A DNA stretch of 64,000 bases from contig JAFFSR010000264.1 of assembly GCA_017163975.1 (NCBI GenBank), forward strand, positions 6,978,501 through 7,042,500. The letters are read 5' to 3'. How positions within the stretch are numbered: the stretch's first letter is position 1; each line of letters starts with the position of its first letter. A program made the position numbers and the translations under genes. Under the pieces are notes generated by a model that searched no databases, had not been told where the DNA came from, and saw only the letters and a program-made list of their open reading frames with translations. The DNA comes from Anastatus disparis. Its lineage: Eukaryota; Arthropoda; Insecta; Hymenoptera; Eupelmidae. This document shows, in pieces, positions 33,742-47,066 of the stretch.

Positions 33742-35181
33742 ATGGAAAGTGAGGTAAAAAACAAACTACCCCAAGCGAGTACTGGGCAAACCGAGAATCT
33801 CGCTGACGGTTCCGATCGGGTGAAAGCCCCGGTGGCCGACGCAAGCTCCACGGATTTTGGGGGGAGCCAAACTCATGCTAACATGAAAAACAAAGCCGCG
33901 GAACACCAGACCGCAAAAATAGAAGGCGCTAAAAACACAAAAGAAAGTGACTGCGTCATCAGGATGAAGCTCCTCGAAGAGATAATCAAAGAGCTAGTAG
34001 GAGTACTAGAAGACAGGACGCAATGAACGGTGAACAAAAACACCCGTGAACTCGCGCAAAAAGTGAAAAACACTTTCTACAGTGTTAAAAAGGAGATCCT
34101 GAAGAAGGAAACCACTGGACCACCTATCAGCCGGAGATCACAGCAAATGGGAGGTGTCAGAAATGAGCTGTTCCAGACGCCAGGAGGAGCAATATACCAA
34201 AGTCCTCTCCAAAGTACGCTGAAGAGGAAAGTATGCTCTCTGCTCTCAGCAGAATCTGAGCGAGTGATAAAGAAGGCCTTCCTAGGGGACCAAACCCCAC
34301 ATGCAGTAGCACAGTCCCAAGGAAAGGAGCAGGAACAAGAGGAAATACCACAAAGTGTGCGGGACAAAAAAGAATGGACACAGGTCGGGAAGAAGAAGAA
34401 AAAAAGAAAGAAGCAAAGAGGTCCCCCTAAGCCGCGTGGAAAGAATGCGCTACCTAAAGCGCTTCTCATTAGGGCTGAAAATGAGACGACCTACGCAGAC
34501 ATCCTCAAGAAAGTCAAAGACGGCCTGCACGAGGATGACCTGGAAGAAAGCGTCGACAAGATCAGAAGGACCAACAACGACCAATTGTTGGTGGTCTTTA
34601 ACAGAAGAGATGGGCACAAGATGGAAGCTCTCCAAGCAAAAGTGGCCGGGATACTAGGAGGAAACGCGAAGGTAATAGGGAAATCTCACGAGGTGGAACT
34701 CTCAATAAGGGACCTCGAGGAGACAACCACAAAAGAAGAAGTAAAAACGGCCCTGCAGAAAGCAGCAGGAGACGAGTACATAGTAACAAACGATGCAGTA
34801 AGAGCACTACGTCCAGCCTACAAAGGGACCCAAATTGCGTCAATTAAGCTGCCAGAGGAGGTGGCCCGCAAAGTGATAAAAGATAGAGGCAAGATCCGCA
34901 TTGGACTGGTAAACTGCTCTGTTAAAGAAGTGATCAGACCGCAGAAATGCTTCAAGTGTTGGAACAGGGGGCACACTGCCAGCAGGTGTCAGAGCCAGAT
35001 CGACAGATCTGGCCTCTGTCTCAAGTGCGGTCAGGAGAGACATAAAATCGCTGATTGCTTGAATGACCCCTACTGCCCCCTTTATGCCGAGAGGGACAGA
35101 GACCACCACCACATAGTGGGAAGCTACAAATGCGCAGCCTACAACGAGAGGAACAAGAACCAACCCTCCAGAAGAAAATGA
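33742..35181 (+). pseudogene. Waldo-like ORF1 (gag-like, zinc knuckles), one internal stop
   Basis: ORF1 of R1-clade elements is an RNA-binding protein that packages the element transcript. The frame starts at 33742 (MESEVKNKLPQ), carries the SDRVKAPV segment, and meets a TGA at 34024. The same frame then runs to 35181. A Lys-rich region lies near 34390-34440. The C-terminus has two good CCHC knuckles, CFKCWNRGHTASRC and CLKCGQERHKIADC, and a third with its second Cys replaced by Tyr (CPLYAERDRDHHH). Its stop codon overlaps the ORF2 start as ATGA. No frameshift over 480 codons. Confidence 0.85.
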
Positions 35182-38100
35182 GAGTATTACAGCACAACCT
35201 AAATCATTGTGAGTTGGCACACAACCTCCTGACCCAAACGGTCAGAGAAATGAAGACGGATCTGGTTATTATAGCTGATCCCTACACCATACCCAAGACA
35301 CAGGCATGGGTAACAGACGCCACGGGCAGGGTTGCCATCTAGTCCTGCAGAGACCGCATGTTCAAGGACGAAGTTGACAGCAAGCAGAAATGGTTTGTCA
35401 GGGCCAAGCTCGGAAACGTGCATTTCTACTGTGTATACGCTCCTCCCAGCCTGAAAATCCATGAGTTTACGGACCTGCTGGACAGAATAATGGAAGACGT
35501 CAAGGAACATTATCCCAGTGTCATAGCTGGAGACATGAACGCCTGGGCAGTGGAATGGGGTAGCAAGGAAACGGGCCCAAGAGGAAATGAGTTGCTGTGG
35601 ATGATAGCCTGCCTGGACATGGCACTCCTCAACACCGGGAATAAGCAGACGTTTGAGACGAACAACGGAAGTTCGATCATTGACCTGACCATAGCCAGCC
35701 CTAGCCTGGCTAGAGGGGGAAATGATTGGAAAGTACAGGACGAATTCAACGAGAGCGACCATAGGCTCATAAGCTGGACAGTAACAAATGGATCAACCAA
35801 AAGGAGATATCCTCTCAAAAAAGTGAACGTCAGGGGATGGAATACGAACAAATTTGACGCGGAACTCTTCCAAGTAGAATTCAACAGCGAACGCATTACC
35901 GCCAACCGCGCACAAGAGGAGGCAGAAGAAGTAATGCGAAGAGTTGCCCTTGCCTGCGACGCTACAATGTCGCGAAAGCGCCAAAAAAACGACCACCCAC
36001 CGATGTATTGGTGGAATGATGAAATCGCGAAGCGCCGCCAAGAAAGCATAAAAGCAAGAAGAAAAGCCACGCGAGCCAGGAAAAAACCGAACTATAGAGA
36101 ACTGAAAAAGTCTCACAAAGAAGCATGGCATAATCTGACCAAGGCTATTAAAAACAGTAAGACGCAATGCTGGCAAGAGCTGCGAGAAGAGGTAGAATGC
36201 GACCCATGGGGCAGACCTTATAAAGCAGTGATGAAAAAAGTGAAACCACAATCACTATCATCACCCACTTGCCCGGTTCTACTAGAAAGGATTGTCACAA
36301 ATCTTTTTCCGCAATAACCGGAATTGCGAATCGGCGATCTCAACACGAAGGAAACAATACCTGCGATAACACTAGAGGAACTCAAGCTTGCATGTGCAAG
36401 AATGGGAAACAAGAAGACACCCGGTCCCGATGGCATACCGAATATTGCCTTAAAAAGGGCAATAAAGATAGCACCGTACATGTTTCTTCACATGTACAAT
36501 AGGTGCCTACAAGAGGGCTATTTTCCTGACAAATGGAAGCTGCAGAGGCTGGTCCTCCTCCTAAAAGGAAAAAAGCCACCGGATGAACCATCAGCAAACC
36601 GTCCTCTGTGCATGCTCGACTCGGCAGGCAAGATCCTGGAACGAATCATTTACACGAGAATAGAGGTGATAGCGGAAAAACAACTGTCCGAAAAACAATT
36701 TGGATTCCGCAAGGGAAAGTCAACCGTTGATGCCATCAACTTGGTGGTCAATATCGCGAAGGACGCGATAGCAGGAGAAAGATGGGAAAAAGGAGATAAA
36801 AAATACTGCGCAGTGGTCACCTTGGACATGCAGAATGCATTTAATTCTGCGAGGTGGGACTGGATCATGGAAGCCCTTGACCATATGGCTGTCCCAAAAT
36901 ACCTGCAAAAGATGATAGCTAGCTATTTCACCGACAGAATCCTGCAGTATGATACAGATGAGGGACCCAAAGCATACAAGATCAGTGGAGGCGTGCCGCA
37001 GGGCTCAGTGCTTGGACCACTCTTGTGAATCATTATGTACAACGCCCTACTTGAATTGAAAATACCAAGGATGGTAACACCCGTTGCGTACGCAGATGAC
37101 GTCGCCCTCGTGATTGTAGGCAAATATCTGGAGGACATTAAGAACCTTTTCAACCGGACATTCAGGAAGTATGCGGAATGGATGAATGAAGCAGGACTCA
37201 AGATGGCAAAACATAAGACGGAGGCAACGCTCATAACCAGCAGAAAGGAACGTGAAACGATCACGCTGCAAGTCGGAGAGCACGAAATTGAGTCGCAACC
37301 TTCACTTCGCTACCTAGGCGTAATGATCGATGCCCGCCTCAAATTCAGAGACCAAGTTGACCACGCCAGTACTAAGGCGTCTGCGGTGGGAAGAGCGCTA
37401 TCCCGCCTCATGCCAAACGTAGGTGGGCCTAAACCGAGGCGACGAGCCCTGCTAGCGTCAGTAGTAACATCAATACTGACCTATGGCATTGCCATCTGGT
37501 CAAGTGCGCTGGAACTGCAGGAGTGCCAAAGGAGGATACACCCAGTAAGTCGGCAAATGGCGCTTAGAGTGGCCAGTAAATTTGGAACCGTTTCCAGAGA
37601 TGCAGCACATGTAATCTCTGGAATAATGCCGATTGAGGTTCTAGCAGAAGAATATAGGAGAATATCCGAGCTCCAAAAGCAAGGGAAACTGAACGTGGAC
37701 GACTGTAGGAAAAGGGAGAGACAAAAAAGCATACAACGCTGGCAAGTACAGTGAGACCGATCTGAAAAAAGTAAATGGACTCATCAGCTTATACCAAGTA
37801 TAGCGGAATGGACTAACCGCCAACATGGAGACCCCAGCTACTACCTGACACAGATGCTCACAGGACACGGATGCTTCCGCGAATACTTATATAAGTATAA
37901 ACACGAGGACTCACCAGAATGTCCAGCATGTCCCGGAATAGAGAAGGACGCAAGACATGTGTTCTTCGCATGTCCTAGATTTGATTCACAACAACGAAAG
38001 CTTGGAAACACATTAGACGTGACGATAACGCCAGAGAATCTGATACGACGGATGCTTGCAACTGAAAAGGCGTGGAATGCAGCAAATGACCTTGCCAGGA

Positions 38101-38279
38101 AAGTCATTGAGGAACTACGAATGGAGGAGGAGAGGAGAAGAGCGAAGAAAAGGTCAGGAAGGAAGAAAAAAAAAATCGGGCTCCCTACACCGATGCAGAG
38201 GAAAATAGATGTCGAGGCCGAATCAGTTCAGAGGATGACCGGTCGATACCGAAAGAGGAAGACGACAGAACGATGCTGA
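35178..38279 (+). pseudogene. Waldo-like ORF2 (endonuclease plus reverse transcriptase), four internal stops
   Basis: ORF2 nicks the target and copies the element RNA there. One frame runs for 1,033 codons with stops only at 35340 (TAG), 36315 (TAA), 37026 (TGA) and 37752 (TGA). Endonuclease: VIAGDMNAWAVEWG, SSIIDLT and NESDHRLISW. RT: KKTPGPDGIP, NRPLCMLDSAGK, VVTLDMQNAF (catalytic Asp), GGVPQGSVLGPLL, and AYADDVALV (catalytic box near 37090). The C-terminal CCHC-like motif is CPACPGIEKDARHVFFAC, followed by a basic tail. The start at 35178 overlaps ORF1 by ATGA. Otherwise it is a well-preserved copy. Confidence 0.9.
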
Positions 38280-38663
38280 AAGTGGCAGACGATCTGATGC
38301 AGCAAGAAGATGATGATAGAAGAAAGAAGAGCAACCTATCCTGAACCTCCAATCAACCAACAGCGATGGGAGGACGTAGGGAAGGACATTAAGAAGAAAG
38401 AGCAAATAAGCTAACGTATCACCCGTGAAGTATTACCTGCCGGCAGCTCTGCGGGGGGAAAAAAAGGATCACAGAAGAAGAGAGGTGGCAGTTTAGTGGG
38501 TAGGGGTCCTGCTATGAATTAAGCAGAAACTGGTCCGTCCATCCGACTAGACAAGCTGTACTAACACTTGGCGAGTCCTAAACACGGGGAGTCTCGCAGG
38601 GCTCCTGACATGGTGCGTAAAAAGTATTCTTCACCTCTTCGGATAAAAAAAAAAAAAAAAAAA

Positions 38664-40447
38664 ACATACAGCTATAAACATATACACATACACATACACC
38701 TATATACATACGCACATACACATCCACACATACATATACACGCATAAACACATAAACATATCCACATACACATACAGATGCACACATACACATACGCACA
38801 TATACACATACAGATACACATAAATGCTTAAACATACACACATACACATACACCCTCACATACACACATACACATGTACACATACACACAAATACATACA
38901 CACAAACACATACATACATACACATGTACATATACGCGTACACACATATACATACCAACATACGCTAACACACATTTACACATACACATACTCACATACC
39001 CACATACACATAAACACTCATACGTACACATATACGCATACACCTATATACATACACACATGCACATATACACATACGCACATACATACATACACATACA
39101 CACAAACACATACACATGTACACATACGCGTACACACATATACATACGGACGTTCAGATACACATACACATACACACATACACATACACACATACACATA
39201 CACACATACACATATACATACACATACACACATACACACATACACATACACGTACATACATATACATACAGACAAACACACACATAGACATACACACATA
39301 CGCACATACACACATATACACACATACGCACATACACATACACACTCACATATACACACATACACATACACCTATATACATACACACATACACATACACA
39401 TAAACATATCTACATACACATGCAGATGCACAAATACACATACAAACATATACACATACAGATACACACACATGCTTACACATACACACATATACATACA
39501 CCCTCACACATACACATGTACACATACACACATATACATACACACAAATACATACACACAAACACATACACACATACACATGTACATATACGCGTGCACA
39601 CGTATACATACCAACATATACAAACACACACAGTCACACATACACATACTCACATACACACATACACATAAACACTCTCACGTACACATATACACATACA
39701 CCTATATACATACACACATGCACATACACACATACGCACATACATACATACACATATACACAAACACATACACATGTACACAAAAGCGTAAACACATATA
39801 CATACAGACGTACAGATACACTCACATACACACATACACATGCACACATACACACATACACACATACACATACACATATACACATACACACATACACATA
39901 CACACATACACATACACACATACACATACACATACACACATACCCACATACACACATACACATACACGTACGCACATACACTCACACACATACACATACA
40001 CGTACGCTCATACACTCACAGTCATACACATACACATACACACATACACATACACACTCACACATACCCACATACACATACACACATATACATACACATA
40101 CACATGTACACATACACGTACATACATATACATACAGACAAACACACACATAGACATACACACATACGCACATACACACACAAATACACACATACGCACA
40201 TACACATACACCTATATACATACACACATACACACATACACATACACGCGTTTACATACGCACATACACACGAACACATACACACATGCACACATACACA
40301 CATATATACATACATACACATACACACAAACACATACACATACACGCGTACACATACCCACATGCACATACGCACATACACATGTACACATACACGTACA
40401 CACATACATACAAACATACAGATACACACACATACACACATACTCAT
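38664..40447. repeat. (ACAY)n array between the two retrotransposon copies
   Basis: Almost pure ACACATACAC/ACATATAC variation with scattered G (CACGTACA, CAGACA), forming longer internal repeats of ~100-200 bp. It begins with the target duplication of the upstream element. The very long frames on both strands are repeat artefacts. Confidence 0.92.
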
Positions 40448-41234
40448 CAGAGCGAGCAAAGACTGAAGAAAGGAGTGTAAGCTTACAGCGCTGGCAGGAG
40501 GCTTGGGATAGCACTGACCGGGGTCGATGGACCCATCGACTGATCCCTTGCATTGAAGAGTGGATGTACCGCACACATGGTAGTGTAAACTACTATCTGA
40601 CACAGATGCTGTCTAAGCACGGGTGCTTCCGGAGCTACTTGTATAAATACAAGTGCGACGACTCCCAAAAGTGCCTTACTTGCAGTACAATCGAAGAAAA
40701 TGCTGAACATGGGTTTTTTTCCATTGCCCCAGATACAGAAACGACCGTGCTGAGCTGAAACAGAAAGTAGGACGAAACATAACAGTGGAGACACTAGTGA
40801 AGACCATGCTAATGACAGAAGCGGCATGGATGGCAACGACGGAATTCGTAACAAAAGTAATTAAAGATCTCCGTTACGAAGAAAGAAAAAGGAACGAGAC
40901 TAGAAGAGGGTGAATAAGAAGTGGGACGTAAAGAAATAAGGAAGAGCTGGAAACAGCTGACGCCTCCCCCAGGAAGTAATGCCTAACGGCGGTTTCCCTG
41001 GAGGATGAAGGCCCGGGTGTAGAGAGGTTGTTTTTTAGTCGGTATTGCTCTTAGCATACGAATGCGTATGAAAAGGCTAAGATGTGGTCGTACCATCAGG
41101 CCACCTAGGTACCACCAACACCCATGGATACCTAGCGAGCCCGACACAATAAGTAATATGAGGTGAACAAGTCCCGTCACCAATAGTGCGTAAATGCAAG
41201 TTTTTTCCTCTCAATAAAAAAAAAAAAAAAAAAA
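40448..41234 (+). mobile_element. 5'-truncated R1-clade (Waldo-like) insertion in (ACAY)n
   Basis: Only the ORF2 C-terminus and 3' untranslated region are present, ending in poly(A) at about 41216-41234. The 14-bp duplication ACACACATACTCAT is at 40434-40447 and 41235-41248. The coding part (about 40459-40914) includes LQRWQEAWDSTDRGRWTHRL, SKHGCFRSYLYKYK and CLTCSTIEENAEH. A T-run frameshift near 40720 shifts to the frame carrying CPRYRNDRAELKQK. It is homologous to the C-terminus of the 33555 element but diverged. 5' truncation is typical of target-primed reverse transcription. Confidence 0.9.
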
Positions 41235-42262
41235 ACACACATACTCATACACACATACACATACACACATACTCATACACACATACACATACACACATAC
41301 ACGCATTTACATACACATACACACATACACATACATACAAATACACATACACATGTACACATACACGTTCACACATATACATACAGACATACACATACAC
41401 ACATAGACATACACACATACGCACATGCAGATACACACTCACATATACACATACACCTATATACATACACACATACACGTACATACATACACGCGCTTAC
41501 ATACGTACATAGACACATACACACATACACACATACATACATACACATACACACAAACACATACACAAACACGCGTACACATACACACATGCACATACTC
41601 ACATACACATGTACACATACACGTACACACATATACATACAGACATACACATACACACATACCCATACACACATACACATACACTCATACACATACACAC
41701 ATACACATACACACATACACATATACACATAATTATACACCTATTTACATACACACATACTAACACATACACATAGACACATACACATATACACATAATT
41801 ATACACCTATTTACATACACACATACACACACACAATTACACATACACATGCACATATACACATAATTATACACCTATTTACATACACACATACACACAC
41901 ACTAACACATACACATACACACTCATATACACATACACGTACACACATTTACATATACACATACACACTTATACATACGCACATACACATACACACTCAT
42001 ATACACATACACGTACACACATTTACATATACACATACACACTTATACATACGCACATACACATACACACATATACGCATATATACATACACATACATAC
42101 ATACACAGACTCACATATACACAACCACATATACGCATACACATGCACACATATACATACACATACACACATACACATACACACACAGATACACATACAC
42201 ACATGTACACATACACATATATCTATACACATACACAGATACACATATCCATACACATACAC
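41235..42262. repeat. (ACAY)n array, third segment
   Basis: ACACATACAC variation continues, with a ~75-bp higher repeat near 41720-41890 (ATAATTATACACCTATTTAC three times) and a ~95-bp repeat near 41920-42070. Frames here are artefacts. Confidence 0.9.
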
Positions 42263-42570
42263 ACATACATAATATGCGTCATTTTATCTCCGTCTTCGTT
42301 TCTCTGTCTCTGCCTCTCCGTCTCTGTCTCCATCACTCGATGTATGTCTCTGTTCCTACGACTCCGATTCTTCGTCTTGATCTCTGTCTCTTCGTTTTTG
42401 TCTCTTCGTTCCTCTGTCTATGTCTCTTCGTCTTCGTCTTTTCGTTTTCGTCTTTCCGTCTATGTTTCTCTGTTTTTGTCTCTCAGTATTCTTCTCTCCG
42501 TCTCTGTGTTTTTGTCTCTCCGTCTCCGTCCCTACGTCTCCGTTTTTTTATCTTCGTGCCTCTGTCTTAA
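42263..42570. repeat. CT-rich array closing the microsatellite block
   Basis: Degenerate CCGTCTCTGTCTTCG repeats, the same family as at 31940-32228, ending at GTGCCTCTGTCTTAAAC. The 162-codon frame is Ser/Leu-rich low-complexity sequence. Confidence 0.8.
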
Positions 42571-44609
42571 ACTCATGATTAAAAAGAATGAATTCCTATT
42601 TTATTCTTTTAATCATTTAAATGGAATTTAGTAAAACAAATTTTCAATATATCATGATGATTTGATTTGTATTTACACAATTTTCATTCTTATTGGAACT
42701 TTAATTAATTTTTTTTCTTTAAATATATAAAAACTGAATTTTAAACAAAACTGCAATATAAAAATTCATAAATTGAGGCAATTTTTTTTTACTGTTAAGT
42801 TGGCTCATTTATACATATTCATATAATATATGAAAATTCAACCGAGCGAAGTTAGGAGCGAGGTAAATTAAGCTCGTATATATCAAATACAAGACTCTGA
42901 CTTCAGAATTATTTTAAAAAACCTTATCCGATGCTTCAAATTCTTTCAATTAGTTGAAGAATGGATTTTTTAAATTTTGATACTTGACGTAGACTACCTC
43001 AACCAATTTTCAACTAATTGACCTCAAAATTTCCAGAGATCTCCATTTTATATATCTTCACTAAATAACAGTTCTGCAATTTTGATAAGATAAGTTTACT
43101 ACTAAAAGTATTCTGGCCTTATATATCTGCGTCTTCGGAATTCGTATAAGGGATCACAAAACTTAGAAAAACGCCACCTATAGATTCAAAATAAAATTGG
43201 CGTGATCAATCATCAATTCGACTATAAGTTACAAGCTGGCGTTTCTCTAAATTTTGTTATGGGTGCTGAGTAAATCAAATTGCGCAAGCGCGTTTCTTTA
43301 GAGTGAGACGATAGACACATGTATAGCTGGCAGTAGCTGGCGTATGTACTTTAATGAACCTTGTAATTAATATATTTCTCTTGTGTTATTTAGATTTCAA
43401 CCTTTGACTTGAACGATTGGTATTAATTTAATTACTTGGAGTCAGATTAAATCATAAATATATACATATTAGTAACGCAACCCTACAATTGGTGACTGTC
43501 CGACGTTCGGGGCAGTTTTTGGATATCGTACCACAAATTTGACTTCCTGATATACAAAGACAGATATCAACTTAGTGATGGCATTCTGACGCTTGGTGGT
43601 TTACCGGCATTTTTTTACACCGATCATTGCTGATTTTTTTTTGTGTCTGCCAGAAGGAAGGAAGGACTACATACTCTTTCTTTTTTACTGTTTGCTGCTT
43701 GGCTTTTATCATTAGAAATTATATCAAGGAAATTTGATTTTATTATAAACGTCTTTTTGACACTGTTTGATGGATTTTTAAATTTTTACCAATGTGCCGC
43801 CATTTGAACTCTACGTATTGACCCCATTTTGTTATATCACCTTCTTTACCGAACCGGCATTTTTATAGCGGTGAAACCGTTTTTATACGTATTATCCAGC
43901 AGCATCACGAAAAATCTGTAAGAAGAACGAAAGCAAGAAAATTTTCATATACAGGTTATAACTGCCACATTTTTTTTCGTCCAGCTTAATGGCATTACAA
44001 CTGCTAGTTTTTGAGACATCGCAGCGTAGTTTTCTGGGCATCGCAGTCAACAAGTAGCTTTCAGCAGCTTATCCTACATCATAGACAACAAGTAGCTTTT
44101 CAGCTGCTTGCCCTACATCGGAGACAACGCAGAAAACATCTTGAAGCATCGTACAAATTTCAACGTTTCTTCAAACATCTTTTCTCTTAAGGTATTTAAG
44201 CGTGCGTGCGTGTAAAGGTTAAGTTTCAAAATTTCAAAATTTCAAAAAATCTTAAATTTTTGTTTAGTCAAGTCAATAAAATTAGAAATAAATTCAGTTG
44301 AAAATAAATTTAGTAATACAAATAAATGAAATTTTAAAGTAAAAATTTAAGTTTAAAAATAGTAAAATTTGAAATTTTTAATAAAAATTTAAATTGCCAA
44401 AAATAATTTTTTAATAGTGAATATTATTATTATTTCAAAAAATAATAAATTAAAATTCATTCTAGAAATTTAACATTATCTACACAAAAATACATGTGCT
44501 CGCATTTTGAGAAACATTTTGTTGATTGTGAAAAATAAAAAAAACGAGAAAATTACAAAATGCGTAAAAATGCGGTTTTTGGAAGAAATTATTATATTAA
44601 GTCTTTATG
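42571..44609. other. AT-rich region; possible solo LTR and leader, no coding sequence
   Basis: No protein-like frame. A small inverted repeat (AAAAACGCCACC / GCTGGCGTTTCTCTAAATTTT) at about 43160-43250 resembles the middle of the 3778-4883 palindrome. AACCCTACAATTGGTGACTG near 43480 looks like the end of an LTR followed by a primer-binding site, so 43270-43490 could be an LTR remnant (weak). A ~45-bp direct repeat, CAACAAGTAGCTTT..., occurs near 44048 and 44087. Confidence 0.35.
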
Positions 44610-44625
44610 CAAACCATATTTAGTA

Positions 44626-45093
44626 TCTATCTTTGGGGTTTAACCACCTACAGCCTATTTGGCCTAGTAAGTGACACTTCGACCACCTTTGTGTTCCGGT
44701 GTTTTCGCGTTCGAAACCATATCTTAATTTTCCCTAGCTTCGGTAGGTGGTGCTCGACCGTGCAGGGCTACTTAGGCGGGGAGCATCGCTCAACCCATCC
44801 TTTTTAGCGCATCGAGAGCTAAACACCTACCCGGCAGAACGGTTCGGCTCAACTATAATAATGGAACAGTCGCATTCTGCCTTACCGGCCCTCAAGTGAC
44901 TTTCGTCGGTTCTTGTTAAAACCAAAAAAAGTCTCTTCGGGGTGGTCCACCGCGGTGTCAGTGAGCTCGGGACATCCTCCACTTTCAATATTTAAATTAA
45001 AAAATGGAGTAAAAATCCCGACTTCACCGGGATTCAAACCCCGGCCCTTTGCGTGAGAGTCGGATGCTCTAGTCTTTGAGCCACCACGGCTCT
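44626..45093 (-). mobile_element. tRNA-derived SINE, 468 bp, second copy of the 20635 family
   Basis: Reverse complement of the SINE at 20635-21102, with the same length. The tRNA-like head is at the right end (GGGGTTTGAATCCCGG on the minus strand). It is flanked by the 16-bp duplication CAAACCATATTTAGTA at 44610-44625 and 45094-45109. The body is diverged by scattered substitutions. The exact duplication makes both ends certain. Confidence 0.93.
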
Positions 45094-45189
45094 CAAACCA
45101 TATTTAGTAAGGTTGCTTAAATAATCCGTTGGAGTTGGCAAATTTAATTATTTTTAAAAATTATCAATTGAGTTTTGACACGGTGCCTA

Positions 45190-45461
45190 CACGGAGAAGG
45201 TTTTGCATCATAAACGATGGTGCGCTTTTAAAACGGGCCACAAGGTGGCTCGCATTAACAATAAATATCGATGCGTGTCTAAACAAGCATGGAATTTTTC
45301 GATGCAGCGCCACCTGGCGCACTGTATTTCGACTTATGCACGAGAAAAAGTGATGCATGAATTATGAAATGCGAAGCAGTATGCGTGATTTACGATGCAA
45401 AACGAATCACTTTTTCTAGTGCGTCGCGCATCATGTTTGTTGAGGCAAAACTCTCTCGGTG
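45190..45461. mobile_element. 272-bp Tc1/mariner-type MITE, CACGGAGA termini
   Basis: Inverted ends CACGGAGAAGGTTTTGCATC and CACCGAGAGAGTTTTGCCTC, flanked by TA (45188-45189, 45462-45463). The interior contains a second pairing (GTGATGCATGAATTATGAAA near the centre, and CACTTTTTC/GAAAAAGTG). It resembles in style, but is not the same family as, the 7788 MITE. The overlapping frames at 45129-45353 and 45364-45630 are not conserved genes. Confidence 0.75.
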
Positions 45462-45463
45462 TA

Positions 45464-46246
45464 GCATCTTTAGTGATTGTAAATTGTTTGTTGGAAGTAC
45501 ATTTTTATTTATTTATTCACAGTGCTCTGTCTTTATAATTATTTGTACTGCAAGCGGTGCTGGACGCTATGCCAACATTTTTCAAAATCATTTTTTTTCT
45601 ATTTTGGCCCTGGACCGTTCGAGCATTTAGCAAATTTAATAAGGTTGTGATATGGTTTTATAAAATTTATTTATGAACAATTTATGTTCCATTATATATG
45701 CGTCGAGTGGCACACAGCCTGAATAAATTATATTTTAGAGATTCCTTTTTTATTGTCAATTCTAGCACCTTTGACATTACACAAACGAAATGAGAAGTTT
45801 TGATTATAATTTGTTACATTTAAGTACATGACTTAATGTTTTACATTATATTTTTCTTCTTTTTACATAATTGAGGTTGTGGACGATAGAACTTCTCGTT
45901 TCCTTGAACTAAGCGTTTTTATTTGCGTGCGTCCTGGCTCAGGCTCTCAATATAAGGCCTTTAGCTTAGATTTTAGCTCGTGTGCGCATTTTTCTTATTT
46001 TTTATATATACTATTAGAATCTCATTTCGCAATTAGTGCGTAGATCGTGAAACGTTACTGGCTTCTTTTTTAACATTTATTATTAGTATTCTCTGTATGG
46101 TCTCTCACATTTGCTTGATGTAACCAGCAGTATCAAGGCTGTGGTCGATAAGGTTTCACCTCAAGGGGCTCCCTGGTCAGGGAACTTGAAGCGGTATCTG
46201 GCGAAGTTCAGCACTTAGGAGATGATAAATTTTTGTATATATTGTA
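45464..46246. other. Intergenic DNA, no gene seen
   Basis: Moderately AT-rich, with no protein-like frame, repeat or RNA gene recognised. Confidence 0.5.
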
Positions 46247-47066
46247 TATTAGTCTAGGGGTCAGGAGGGTTTCCGTAACCGATGGAGGTCCTCGGCTTTA
46301 CCAAAGTTTTTTCTATGTATTTTGGTCCCCTGAACACGAATTTCGAGGATGGACAGCTGTGAGATGGTTAGGAAAATCTCTACAGGCGATTTTCCGGTTA
46401 AAGAGAATTTTCTTAATTTTTCGCGGGAAAAATTTTTTCATGCTTTTCATAAAATTTTAAGTCAAAAATATTCCTGTAAATTTTTCCGTACACTGTGCCG
46501 TTTCTCTGTAAAAAAATCGTAAAGTTTCAAAAAAAAGCCCATTTTGCCATTTTTAACGATTTTCATGATTTTATTGCACGGTTTTAATTACGAATTTTCA
46601 CTGTTTAATTAGCTTAAACTACTCTTTGATCCATCAGCTTTTAATTAAAAAAAATAGTTTAGGCTGGTTGTGTCCTTCCTTTAATTTTTCACGATTAGTG
46701 GAACCACGTATTCAGAGAGTACACACGCAACGGTGCTCACGTGAAAGAGTCAGGGTGGAAAATAGGGGAGATTGCGATAGTAATACTCAAGTTCACGGTT
46801 CAAACAAGTCATATGATTTTTCATATGATAGATTTTCCAAAAAATGTTAAAAGTCAATTTTTGAGAGAAAAAACATATTTTCGCATTTTTTATGCAATTT
46901 TCATGCAAAAGTTTTCAAGAAGAATGAGTTCTGCAATTTTTTATAATTTTTACGATAAGAATATGCGACTATTGTTACAGTGAAGCAGAGATTAGAATAA
47001 GATTTTCTAAAACTTTATTTTAATATATTTGCAAAATTTATATTAAAATTTTATACATAAATTAAA

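Larger units (their letters stand above)
33555..38663 (+). mobile_element. R1-clade, Waldo-like retrotransposon inserted in an (ACAY)n array
   Basis: A 5.1-kb element with 5' untranslated region, ORF1, ORF2 and a poly(A) tail at 38644-38663. It is flanked by the 12-bp duplication ACATACAGCTAT (33543-33554, 38664-38675), and ACAY microsatellite continues on both sides. It appears full length. Established knowledge: R1-clade elements such as Waldo target ACAY repeats. Assignment to that group is by target and domain order, not by phylogeny. Confidence 0.88.

Noticed and set aside
38824..40758. 644-codon plus-strand frame
   Set aside because: Almost all of it is (ACAY)n. Only the last ~90 codons are real coding sequence, and they belong to the truncated retrotransposon at 40448.
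32307..42570. CRISPR-like regular repeats
   Set aside because: These are short microsatellite and minisatellite units without unique spacers, in a eukaryotic context.
43270..43500. Solo LTR with primer-binding site (ACAATTGGTGACTG)
   Set aside because: Only one side is seen, with no matching second LTR, no flanking duplication and no coding region; mentioned as a weak possibility only.
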